Assembly: GCA_963808815.1 (NCBI GenBank) | Contig: CAWEGI010000017.1 | Span: 124,001-188,000 of the forward strand | Source: DATBLE01 sp963808815 | GTDB taxonomy: Bacteria; Actinomycetota; Thermoleophilia; Gaiellales; Gaiellaceae | DNA: 64,000 nt | Direction: 5' to 3' | In this document: positions 36,351-47,490 of the stretch, one piece after another | How positions within the stretch are numbered: the first letter of the stretch is position 1 | Layout: each line of letters opens with the position of its first letter | Notes under the pieces: model-generated | The model's input: the letters and a program-made list of their open reading frames with translations, nothing else | Database searches by the model: none | What the model was told of the DNA's origin: nothing | Made by a program: the position numbers and the translations under genes

Positions 36351-37148
36351 TCAGCGCCGCGTGCCCGTCACCAGCAGCCACTCGCGCGGGTAGACGATCG
36401 ATCCGTCCGAGCCGTAGTTCGTCTCGAAGAACTCGACGTACGCCCGATGGAACTCTTCACGCCGCTCGTCGTCGAGGGACTCGGCGAGCGTCTTCACCGG
36501 ACCGAAGTTCTCGACGTAGAACTGCCAGAGCGCCTCGCCGCTCTCCCCCCTGTCGATCGACGTCCTGGTCTCGAACGAGAGCTCGAACGCGTCGCCGAGC
36601 AGTTCCTCGACGCGTTCGGTCTTGCCCCAGTCGAGCGGCGCGCCGGCGCCGTCCGGCGGGGGCGGCTGGAACGGCGCCGTCACCGAGAACATCTTTCCGA
36701 TGCCGCCGTCGGGCACCCACGTCGCCAGGGCCAGCCGACCGCCGGGACGCGCCACGCGCGAGAGCTCGCCGGCGGCACGTGAATGGTCGGGCGCGAACAT
36801 GACGCCGAACGTCGAGGTGACGACGTCGAAGCTCGCGTCGGCAAGCGGCAGCGCCTCGGCGTCGCCGACCCGGAAGTCGATCGAGAGCCCTGCCTCCGAC
36901 GCCTGTTGCTTCGCCGTCTCGACCAGCGCCGGGGCGAAGTCGACGCCCACGACATCCGCGCCGCGACGGGCTGCACGGATCGCGAGGTCACCCGTGCCGC
37001 ACGCCACGTCCAGCCACTGCTTGCCCTCCGCCGGACCGGCGACCTCGACGATCGCGTCGTGGACGTCGGCGATCGTCTCCGCGACGTGTTCGAACGGGGC
37101 GCTGCCCCAGACGAACGAGTGCCGTTCCTTGAGCTGCTCGAACGCCAT
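36351..37148 (-). CDS. class I SAM-dependent methyltransferase
   Basis: 265-residue UbiE/Coq5-like methyltransferase. Motif I WLDVACGTGDLAIRAAR, motif II VVGVDFAPALVE, then FRVGDAEALPLADASFDVVT and ARPGGRLALATWVPDGG. Small-molecule acceptor likely; no specific substrate can be told. ATG 37148 is preceded by AAAGGAGGCAG. Divergent from aconitase with a 57-base gap. Not obviously linked to the sugar operon that converges on it. Confidence 0.88.
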   Translation of the reverse strand: MAFEQLKERHSFVWGSAPFEHVAETIADVHDAIVEVAGPAEGKQWLDVACGTGDLAIRAARRGADVVGVDFAPALVETAKQQASEAGLSIDFRVGDAEALPLADASFDVVTSTFGVMFAPDHSRAAGELSRVARPGGRLALATWVPDGGIGKMFSVTAPFQPPPPDGAGAPLDWGKTERVEELLGDAFELSFETRTSIDRGESGEALWQFYVENFGPVKTLAESLDDERREEFHRAYVEFFETNYGSDGSIVYPREWLLVTGTRR

Positions 37149-37205
37149 CTGCCTGCCTCCTTTGCTCGACGACGCCGGGAGTATGGCGTCTGATGGAATA
37201 GGGAC

Positions 37206-39941
<2,736 letters not shown>

Positions 39942-39945
39942 CGCA

Positions 39946-39975
39946 GTTGCGGACCACCCGCAGGCGGTCCGCAAC
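39946..39975. terminator. bidirectional terminator between acnA and alcohol dehydrogenase
   Basis: 10-bp perfect stem GTTGCGGACC / GGTCCGCAAC with a 10-base loop, four bases after the acnA stop and 13 before the convergent gene's stop. Confidence 0.75.
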
Positions 39976-39988
39976 GTGTGTTCGACCG

Positions 39989-41047
39989 CTACGGCGTGAA
40001 CACGATCCGGGCCGCGACGCGACCGGCCTCGACGTCCGCGATCGCCTCGTTCACGTCGGCCAGCGGCCGAGTCTCGCGGATCACCCGCGTCCGTCCCTGC
40101 GCGTGAAGCTCGAACACCTCGCGCAGGTCGTTCCGCGTCCCGACGATCGAGCCGACGATGGTGACGCCGTTCAGCACCGTCTCGAAGATCGGCAGCTCGA
40201 TGTGGTTCTCCTTCGGCAGCGCGACGAAGACGAGCGTGCCGCCGCGGCGAAGCGACCGGTAGGCCTGCTCGAAGGACGCAGGCGAGACGGCGAGCGCGAT
40301 CGCCTGGTCGGCGCCGCCGAGCGCCTGGATCGCCTCGACCGGATCCACGGTCCTCGCGTTCACCGTGTGGGTCGCGCCGAGCTCGCGCGCCAGCTCGAGC
40401 TTCTCGTCGAACAGGTCGACCGCGACCACCGTGCCCCCTGCGACTGCCGCGTACTGGATTGCCAGGTGGCCGAGGCCACCGACGCCGAAGACGGCGACCA
40501 GGTCACTCGGTTTCGTGCCGGCGACCTTCACCGCCTTGTAGGTGGTCACGCCGGCGCAGGTGAGCGGTGCGGCGTCGAGCGGGTCGATGCCCGCGGGCAC
40601 CCTCACGACGTACCGCGCGTACGCGGCCACGTACTCGGCGAAGCCGCCGTCGATCGAGTAGCCGGTGTTCTTCTGCTCGAGGCAGAGCGTCTCCCAGCCG
40701 CCGACGCAGTGCTCGCACGTGCCGCAGGCGTAGCCGAGCCACGGAATCGCAACCCGGTCGCCCACGGCCACCTCGGTCACGCCGGGGCCGAGCTCCGTCA
40801 CGATTCCCACGCCCTCGTGTCCGGGCGTGAACGGCGGGGTCGGCTTGACCGGCCAGTCGCCGTGGGCGGCGTGGATGTCGGTATGGCAGAGGCCGGAGGC
40901 CTCGATCCGCACGAGGGCCTGCCCCTCGCCGGGAATCGGCTTGGGCACCTTCTCGACCTTCAGCGGCTGCTGGAAGTCGTGGACGACAGCGGCCGTCATC
41001 GTCGCGACGGCGCTTCTCGTCTTCGGCTCGAGAACCTGAGTCGCCAT
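39989..41047 (-). CDS. zinc-dependent alcohol dehydrogenase, AdhP-like
   Basis: 352-residue medium-chain dehydrogenase oxidising primary alcohols with NAD. Catalytic zinc: LCHTDIH (Cys, Asp-His) and GHEGVGIV; structural zinc: CGTCEHCVGGWETLC; NAD motif VAVFGVGGLGHLAIQYA. The sequence YPRKF-like variations and IALPKENHIELPIFETVL place it with AdhP/AdhA. An extra 17-residue N-terminal lead (MATQVLEPKTRSAVATM) is supported by a perfect AGGAGGTGA ribosome site at ATG 41047. Confidence 0.93.
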   Translation of the reverse strand: MATQVLEPKTRSAVATMTAAVVHDFQQPLKVEKVPKPIPGEGQALVRIEASGLCHTDIHAAHGDWPVKPTPPFTPGHEGVGIVTELGPGVTEVAVGDRVAIPWLGYACGTCEHCVGGWETLCLEQKNTGYSIDGGFAEYVAAYARYVVRVPAGIDPLDAAPLTCAGVTTYKAVKVAGTKPSDLVAVFGVGGLGHLAIQYAAVAGGTVVAVDLFDEKLELARELGATHTVNARTVDPVEAIQALGGADQAIALAVSPASFEQAYRSLRRGGTLVFVALPKENHIELPIFETVLNGVTIVGSIVGTRNDLREVFELHAQGRTRVIRETRPLADVNEAIADVEAGRVAARIVFTP

Positions 41048-41174
41048 GGTTCACCTCCTGGGGTCGACGACACCCTCAGCGTCGCGCGCACGCCGGCGAC
41101 GGCGCGTCGGGGAAACCACGCATCGGCCATGCGGTCGGATCCCGATTCCGAGCGCGCGTCGATAATTCGACGCC

Positions 41175-42810
41175 ATGGAGACCCGTTGGCGCCGGCTGAT
41201 CGACGCGGGGATCGCGGTCACCTCGGAGTTGTCTCTCGACGGGGTGCTCCAGCGCATCCTCGACGCGTCCGCCGAGCTGACCTCCGCCCGCTACGCGGCG
41301 CTCGGCGTGATCGGCCCGTCCGGCCGGTCGCTCGAGCGATTCCTCACCACCGGCATCGACGAGGAGACATTCGAGCTGATCGGCGATCTGCCGCAGGGCC
41401 GCGGCATCCTCGGCGCGCTGATCGCCGACGCGCACCCGCTGCGCCTGCACGACCTCACCGCCGATCCGCGCTCCGTCGGGTTCCCGCCGCACCACCCGCT
41501 GATGCGGACGTTCCTGGGCGTTCCGATCCTTCTGCGCGGCGTCGCCTACGGAAACCTCTACCTGACCGAGAAGGAGGCGGCGACTTCACCGCCGAGGACG
41601 AGGAGATCGTGACGCTGCTCGCCGCCCAGGCCGCAGTCGCGATCGAGAACGCGCGGCTCTACGAGTCGGCGACGGCGCTGGCTCGCAGCAGCTCGAGTCG
41701 CTGAACGAGGTCGGGAACGCGCTCGCCGCGGAGACCGAGCTCGGGCCGCTGCTCGAGCTGATCGCCGGCCGGCTCCGCGACCTGATCGACGCCGAGACTG
41801 GTCCTGATCATGCTCCCCGACGTCGCAGGGCGAGCTGCGCATCGAGGCGGCCGCCGGCCGCCGGGCGGAGGAGCTGCGCGGCACACTCCTCGCGCTCGGC
41901 GGCTCGAAGAGCGGCCGGCGTGCTCGAGCGGCGGCGCAGCGAGCGCGTCGACTCGCCGCTCGACGACCCGCGAGGTCGACCAGCGACGCTCGCCGGCCGT
42001 ATCGGGATGCGCTCGGGCCTGTTCGTCCCCATGATCGCTCGGCGAGCGGGCGATCGGCGTGATCGCGGCGCACAACAAGCGCGGCGCCGACCCGCGCTTC
42101 ACGGACGAGGACCTGCGGCTCGCCGAGACCTTCGCGGCGCGCGCCGCCGTCGCCGTCGACCTTTCCGACCGTGTCGCGCGCGACGCGCTGCGCCGTGTCG
42201 TCGAGGGCCAGGAGCTCGAGCGGCGCCGGCTGGCGCGCGAACTCCACGACGAGACCGGGCAGGCGCTGACGTCGATCCTGCTCGGCCTGAAGCGGGTCGA
42301 GGAGGCTCGATCGACGAGGAGGCGGCCGCGGCGGCCACGTCGCAGCTCCGCGCCGAGATCGTCGGGACGCTACAGGCCGTCCGGCGACTCGCCGTCGAAC
42401 TGCGACCGTCGGCACTCGACGACTTCGGCCTCGTGCCAGCGCTCGAGCGGCTCGCCGAGGCGTTCGGCGGCGAGTCGGGGCTCCGGGTCGACGTCGAGGC
42501 GAACCTCGGCGGCACCCGCCTCCCACCGGAGGTCGAGACTGCGCTCTACCGCATCGTCCAGGAGGCGCTCACGAACGTCTCGAAGCACGCGCAAGCCGAG
42601 CACGTCGAGCGTCGTCGTCAGGCGACGCGCCGGACGGTGACGATCGTCGTCGAGGACGACGGGCGTGGCTTCCGGGCCGAGGACGACGGTGGCGACGGTC
42701 TCGGCCTGATCGGGATGAGGGAGCGCGTCGGCCTGCTCGGCGGTAGGCTCGCGATCGAGTCCACCGAGGGATCGGGCACGACGATCGTGGCCGAGGTGCC
42801 GCTGCGATGA
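41175..42810 (+). CDS. GAF-domain sensor histidine kinase, NarL-partner type (about ten indels)
   Basis: Signal-transduction kinase for the following response regulator. Read through its frame breaks, two GAF domains (SLDGVLQRILDASAELTSAR ... IENARLYESATALA; then ESLNEVGNALAAETELGPLL ... AAHNKRGADPRFTDEDLRLA) precede a HisKA_3 helix (RRLARELHDETGQALTSILL, phospho-His in ELHDE) and a HATPase_c domain (EALTNVSKHAQAEHV, EDDGRGF, GLIGMRERVGLLGG). No membrane segment, so cytosolic. Breaks near 41576, 41685, 41800, 41825, 41916, 41975, 42043, 42310 and a compensating pair near 42605/42637. Amino-acid conservation between breaks points to sequencing error or very recent damage. ATGA overlap with the regulator gene. 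Confidence 0.85.
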
Positions 42811-43458
42811 CCAGGAAGAACACGATCCGCGTCCTGATCGTCGACGACCACGCCGTCGTCCGGTCGGGCCTGCACCTCCTGCTGGACGCGGAGGACGGCG
42901 ATCGAGGTCGTCGGGGAGGCAGGCGACGTCCGCACAGCGGTGTTCGAGGCCCGCGAGAAGAAACCCGACGTCGTGCTCATGGACGTGGTCATGCCCGGGC
43001 AGAGCGGGATCGAGGGCGTTCCGCTCGTACTCAAGGAGGCACCCAACGCGAAGGTGCTCGTGCTCTCGATGCAGGACGACCCGCGCTACGTGCGGGAGGC
43101 GTTCGCCGCCGGGGCGTGCGGATACGTGCTGAAGGAGGCCGTCGACGCCGAGGTCGTCGCCGCCGTCGAGGAGGTCGCGGCGGGCGGGCGCTACGTGCAT
43201 CCCGCCCTCGGAGCCCGGCTGGTCGCTGCAGAGGCCGAGGCGCAGGCTCGCGCGGAGGCCGATCCGCTCTCCGACCGCGAACGGGAGGTATTACGCCTCC
43301 TGGCTCTCGGCCACACGAACCAGGAGATCGCGAAGCAGCTCTACATCTCGGTGCGCACCGCCGAGACGCACCGGGCGCACATCATGCAGAAGCTGCGCCT
43401 GACCACCCGGGCCGAACTCGTTCGCTACGCGATCGACCAGGGCCTACTCGAGGACTGA
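42807..43458 (+). CDS. NarL/FixJ-family response regulator (one frameshift)
   Basis: About 217 residues. Receiver domain with acidic pocket VLIVDDHAVVRSG and phospho-Asp in PDVVLMDVVMPGQSG, conserved Thr/Ser and Lys (VLVLSMQDD, GYVLKEAVDAE), then a LuxR-type helix-turn-helix (LSDREREVLRLLALGHTNQE ... VRTAETHRAHIMQKL). The frame breaks near 42900: LLLDAEDG is followed one base over by IEVVGEAGDVRTAV, with GGCGATCGAGG at the join. Cognate kinase is immediately upstream. The 3' end overlaps the convergent CBS-BON gene by 15 bases. Confidence 0.9.
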
Positions 43459-44115
43459 CGACCGCGCACGATCCTCCTCACGCCAGCGGAGCTTCGAGAG
43501 CACTCCGACGACGCCCGGGACGCGCTGAACGAGCCTCGGGAGGATCTCGGCGTCGGTCTTCGTATCCACCTCGCCGGTGAGCCGAACCTCTCCTCCGGCG
43601 ACCTCGACGCCGACGACGCCGGGCTCGATCCACATCACTCGCCGGAGCACGTCCTCGCGGATCTCCTGCTCGACCTCAGCGTCCGAGCGGACGAATGCGC
43701 GGACGAGGTCGGCACGCGTGATGATCCCGATCAGGCGCTGCTCGTCGTCGACCACCGGCAGGCGGTTGACGCCATCGTCGATCATCCTCGTCGCCGCCTC
43801 GGTCACCGGCCGCCGTGGGCCGATGGTCAGCGCCGGCGCCGACATCGCCTCGCCGACCGTCCTGGCCGCGAGCCTTGGGTCGAAGCCCGTCGACGGCACC
43901 ACGAGCAGCCTCTCGAGCAGACTGGGCCGGTCGGGTGGGCCGCTCCCCTTGAAGAGGATGTCGCCCTCGGAGAGCACGCCGAGCACGTGGCGGTCGCCGT
44001 CGACGACCGGCAGGCCCGAGATGCGGTGCTCGGCCAGCAGCGCGGCGGCATCCTTCAGAGACGCGGCCGTCCGCACCGTCAACACGTTCGTGGTCATCAG
44101 ATCCTGGACTCTCAT
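43444..44115 (-). CDS. tandem CBS-domain protein with BON domain
   Basis: 223 residues. Two CBS motifs: MRVQDLMTTNVLTVRTAASL ... LLAEHRISGLPVVDGDRHV, and AMSAPALTIGPRRPVTEAAT ... NRLPVVDDEQRLIGIITRAD; such pairs bind adenosine nucleotides or S-adenosylmethionine. The C-terminal 55 residues (EPGVVGVEVAGGEVRLTGEV ... GVVGVLSKL) are a BON domain, often membrane-binding. ATG 44115 follows a textbook AAGGAGGT. Probably a sensor of energy state; its neighbour is the acyl-CoA synthetase/acetyltransferase fusion on the same strand. Confidence 0.92.
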   Translation of the reverse strand: MRVQDLMTTNVLTVRTAASLKDAAALLAEHRISGLPVVDGDRHVLGVLSEGDILFKGSGPPDRPSLLERLLVVPSTGFDPRLAARTVGEAMSAPALTIGPRRPVTEAATRMIDDGVNRLPVVDDEQRLIGIITRADLVRAFVRSDAEVEQEIREDVLRRVMWIEPGVVGVEVAGGEVRLTGEVDTKTDAEILPRLVQRVPGVVGVLSKLRWREEDRARSSVLE

Positions 44116-44207
44116 GTCGACCTCCTTTTCGCCCACAATCACGCGCGCGCAGGCGGGCCACATCGGGGGCGACGCGCAATCCCCTGCGGGAATCCCGCAG
44201 CGCAGGG

Positions 44208-46910
44208 CTACCAGGTCTTCGCGCGCGAGGCCCGCTCGAGGGGCAGAACCCGGACGCGGGCGTCGACGACGACGCATCCGTCGGACAGGCCGAGCACCGG
44301 GTTGAGGTCCAGCTCGGCGACCTCGGGGAGATCCTCGGCCAGGCGCGCAAGGCGAAGAACCAGGTCGACGAGCGCACCTGCGTCGGCCGGTGGCTTTCCC
44401 CGGAACCCTGCGACGAGCGTGCCCGCCTTTCCGGTCGTGACCAGGTCGTCGGCGTCGGCGAGCCTGAGCGGAGCGATCCGGAACTGGGCCTCGCCGATCA
44501 GCTCCGCGAAGATCCCGCCGGGGCCAAAGGCGACCAGAGGCCCAAACGTCGGGTCCTGCACGACACCCGCGAGCAGCTCTGCTCCGCCCGCGACCATCCG
44601 CTGGACGAGAACCGGCAGGCCGATGCGCTCGACGGCGGCGCGGACAGCCTCCTCGGAGTCGAGGTCGAGCGCGACGCCCCCGGTCTCGGTCTTGTGCGCT
44701 CCCGCGGCCGCGCTCTTCACCACCACCGGCAACCCCAGGTCCATCGCCGCCTCGACAGCCTCGTCCGCCGTCGCCGCCACCCGCTCGGCGACCAACGGGA
44801 TCCCATACGCACCGAGCAGCCCGCGCACCTGCTCCGGACGCAGCCACGCGTCGTCGCCCGAGGCGAGGACCGATGCGACGAGCTTCTCGGCCGCCGGCCG
44901 GTCGATGCCGTCGAGCACGGGCGGCTCGCCGACGGGCCGGCGCAGCCACTCGGCGCGGTCGACAGCGTGCGCCAGTGCCCGGGCGGCCGACTCCGGATAC
45001 TCGAAGCCTGCCACGCCCGACCCGCGACGCAGCAACGACGCGGGGATCCCCTCGTCGGAGATGAACGCGGCCAGCACCGGCTTGTCGGGCTGCCCCCCGG
45101 CCTCGACACCGCGGACGACCGCTTCCGCGACCTCCTCCGCACCGGCGACCACCGGCGGCACGAACAACACGATCACTGCGTCTATGCCGGGGTCGGCGAG
45201 CACGTGCGGAACCACGGCCTCGTACGTGGAGGCAACCGCAGAGCCGAGCATGTCGACCGGATTCGCGAGGCTGGCCTCGCGCGGCAGGCTCTCCGCCAAT
45301 CGCGCCCGCGTCTCGGGAGCGAGCTGGGGCAGCTCCAGCCCCGCGCCTGCACAGGCGTCGGCGCAGAGGATCCCGAGACCGCCCGCGTTCGTCAGCACCG
45401 CGACGCGACGCCCCTGAGGAAGAGGCTGCGACGAGAGGAGCACAGCGGCGTCGGCGAGCTCCTCCAGCGAGTCGGCCTCGACGACGCCGGCCTGGCGGAA
45501 CAGTGCCTCCACGGCGGCGGTCGAGCCGGCCAACGCGGCGGTGTGCGAGCCCGCCGCGCGCTGCCCGGCCGACGTGCGGCCGCCCTTCATCGCGAGGATC
45601 GGCTTCTTGCGCGAGACCCGGCGGGCGAGCCGCGCGAACTTGCGTGGGTTCCCGAAGGACTCGAGGTAGAGCAGGACGAGATCGGTGTCCGGGTCGTCCT
45701 CCCAGTACTCGAGCAGATCGTTCGACGAGACGTCGGCCTTGTTCCCGACCGAGACGAACGCCGAGAGCCCGAGCCCGCGCGAGGCGCCGCGCTCGAGGAC
45801 GGCCAGGCCGAGCGCGCCGCTCTGGGAAGAGAAGCCGATGTTGCCCGCACGGAACGTGTGCGGCGCGAAGGTCGCGTTCAGCCCCGGGCGGGCAGAGAAG
45901 ACGCCGAGGCAGTTCGGGCCGATCAGCCGCGCGCCGTAGGCGCGTACGCGGGCGAGCAGCTCGTCCTGGCGACGGCTGCCGTCAGCACCCGTCTCCGCGA
46001 ACCCGGCCGAGATCACGCACAGCGCCCGCGTGCCCTTCCGGAGCGCGGCCTCGGCCTCCGGCAAGACCGACTCCCCCGGCAGGCAGAAGACTGCGAGGTC
46101 GACCGGATCGGGAATGTCGGCGATCGAGGCGTACGCCCGCACCCCGGCGACTGCGGCCGCCTTCGGGTTGACCGGGTACGTGGCCCCCTCGAAGCCCGAG
46201 TCGAGGATGTTGCGGAACAGCTCGCCGCCGATCGAGCCGCGACGGGTCGAGGCACCGACGACGGCTACAGTCCCCGGCGCGAAGAACGGCGCCAGCGACG
46301 CGGCGACGGCGACGTGGTCGCGCTCGTCGACGGCCGCCCGGTACGCATCCGTGGGGGCGATCTCGAGCCGCACCTCGGTCGTGCCGCCCTCGAGCCGCCG
46401 CGAGACCGCGAAGCCCGCGTCGGCGAAGACCCGGAGCATCGGCTCGTTCTCGGGCATCACCTCGGCGACGAAGGTGGAGATCCCGGCCGCCGCGGCGGCC
46501 GCAGCCAGCTGCTCGAGCAGCCGCGTGCCCACGCCCTGGCCCTGCAACGAGTCGGCGACTGCGAACGCCACCTCGGCGCGGCTCGGGTCGCGCAGCCTGA
46601 CGTAGCTTGCGAGCGCGACAACCTCGTCGTTGCGCGCGCCGATCAGCGACCCGCGGTCGTTCCAGTCGGGATCGAGGAACGGCTCGACCGTGGCCGGCCT
46701 CAGCGACGGGAAGCCGTGGAAACGCCGATACACGCTCTGCTGGGAGAGCCCGCCGAGGAAGGCGAGCACGGCGTCCGCGTCCCCGTCGAGCGGTGGGCGT
46801 AGCCTGAGCGTCCCGCCGGTGCGGAGGATGACGTCACGGATCTCGGGGCCGGCGACGGTCACGCCGTCAGTGTCGGCGAAGCTGGTCGCCGGCGCAATCG
46901 GGCGGAACAC
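44208..46910 (-). CDS. GNAT acetyltransferase / ADP-forming acyl-CoA synthetase fusion (Pat-like)
   Basis: About 900 residues, resembling bacterial protein lysine acetyltransferases of the PatZ/Pka type but with the GNAT domain first. Residues about 15-170: GNAT fold with acetyl-CoA loop VADSLQGQGVGTRLLEQL. Then CoA-binding (GTVAVVGASTRRGSIGGELF, TYPVNPKAAAVAG), succinyl-CoA-ligase-like part (IGPNCLGVFS, FSSQSGALG, TNAGGLGILCADAC) and ATP-grasp (GLPVVVKSAAAGAHKTETGG, FGPGGIFAEL, ELDLNPVL). The synthetase half may be a regulatory ligand sensor. GTG 46910 has GGAG eight bases upstream; longer starts add unlike sequence. Likely controls acetyl-CoA enzymes by lysine acylation. Confidence 0.9.
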   Translation of the reverse strand: MFRPIAPATSFADTDGVTVAGPEIRDVILRTGGTLRLRPPLDGDADAVLAFLGGLSQQSVYRRFHGFPSLRPATVEPFLDPDWNDRGSLIGARNDEVVALASYVRLRDPSRAEVAFAVADSLQGQGVGTRLLEQLAAAAAAAGISTFVAEVMPENEPMLRVFADAGFAVSRRLEGGTTEVRLEIAPTDAYRAAVDERDHVAVAASLAPFFAPGTVAVVGASTRRGSIGGELFRNILDSGFEGATYPVNPKAAAVAGVRAYASIADIPDPVDLAVFCLPGESVLPEAEAALRKGTRALCVISAGFAETGADGSRRQDELLARVRAYGARLIGPNCLGVFSARPGLNATFAPHTFRAGNIGFSSQSGALGLAVLERGASRGLGLSAFVSVGNKADVSSNDLLEYWEDDPDTDLVLLYLESFGNPRKFARLARRVSRKKPILAMKGGRTSAGQRAAGSHTAALAGSTAAVEALFRQAGVVEADSLEELADAAVLLSSQPLPQGRRVAVLTNAGGLGILCADACAGAGLELPQLAPETRARLAESLPREASLANPVDMLGSAVASTYEAVVPHVLADPGIDAVIVLFVPPVVAGAEEVAEAVVRGVEAGGQPDKPVLAAFISDEGIPASLLRRGSGVAGFEYPESAARALAHAVDRAEWLRRPVGEPPVLDGIDRPAAEKLVASVLASGDDAWLRPEQVRGLLGAYGIPLVAERVAATADEAVEAAMDLGLPVVVKSAAAGAHKTETGGVALDLDSEEAVRAAVERIGLPVLVQRMVAGGAELLAGVVQDPTFGPLVAFGPGGIFAELIGEAQFRIAPLRLADADDLVTTGKAGTLVAGFRGKPPADAGALVDLVLRLARLAEDLPEVAELDLNPVLGLSDGCVVVDARVRVLPLERASRAKTW

Positions 46911-46944
46911 GACCGCCGCTCCGTAGTTCGCCGAACCCGCGCTG

Positions 46945-46974
46945 TGGCCGCCCCTGATGCCGCAGGGGCCGCCA
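46945..46974. promoter_or_regulatory. hairpin in divergent promoter region
   Basis: TGGC-C-GCCCCTG / CAGGGGC-C-GCCA stem of 11 pairs with one C-C mismatch and a 6-base loop. Lies between divergent starts (46910 and 47031), so it would be in the leader of one transcript or act as a DNA dyad. Confidence 0.4.
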
Positions 46975-47030
46975 CGCCGCTCAATAGGGGCATCCCCGAA
47001 CGAAGGAGGCCCCGAAGCTTCGCGAGCTAC

Positions 47031-47399
47031 ATGCGGATCCACACCTTCGAGGCGACCGGCGGCAAGACGTACTCGCAGATGGGCCGCTTCCTGACGAAGG
47101 GCGGCAAGGACACGAACGACGCCGCCGCGGCCGCCAAGGATCCGAAGACGGGCCAGCCCGTCGAGAACGGTGCCCGCAACATCTGGGTGACCGCGACTTC
47201 ACTGACGAACGCGCTGAACACCTCGTTCTTCGCCGAACAGGTGGCGATGTTCGGGATCGTCGTTGGGATCGCCCTGCTGCTCGTCGGCATCGGCTTGGCC
47301 ATCCTCGCCTTCATGGCCTTCCGGTGGTTCCCGGCGCGTCAGGCCGCCGGGCCAAGAGCCGCCAAGGCGTCGATCGGGGCCACGCCGAAGGCGACATAG
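47031..47399 (+). CDS. 122-residue single-pass membrane protein, unknown
   Basis: ATG 47031 with GAAGGAGG upstream though rather far (22 bases). The soluble N-terminal half (MRIHTFEATGGKTYSQMGRF ... KDPKTGQPVENGARNIWVTA) contains a repeated-looking NAARNIWVTATSLTNALNTS-type stretch, then one long helix (MFGIVVGIALLLVGIGLAIL) and a basic tail. The topology suggests the tail inside and a small exterior or interior sensor region. I do not recognise the family. Next gene on the strand is phosphoketolase, beyond a strong hairpin, so separate transcription is likely. Confidence 0.65.
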   Translation: MRIHTFEATGGKTYSQMGRFLTKGGKDTNDAAAAAKDPKTGQPVENGARNIWVTATSLTNALNTSFFAEQVAMFGIVVGIALLLVGIGLAILAFMAFRWFPARQAAGPRAAKASIGATPKAT

Positions 47400-47424
47400 A
47401 CGCCCCCGCACGATCCAGGCGTCG

Positions 47425-47456
47425 GGGAACGGGCCGGTGATCGCCGGCCCGTTCCC
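47425..47456 (+). terminator. strong hairpin before phosphoketolase
   Basis: 13-bp perfect stem (GGGAACGGGCCGG and complement) with a TGATCG loop, between the small membrane protein and the phosphoketolase gene. No T-run; could be a terminator or a leader structure for phosphoketolase. Confidence 0.55.
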
Positions 47457-47490
47457 TGCGGGAGCAGGGAAGCGGGGTTATAAAGCCGAC

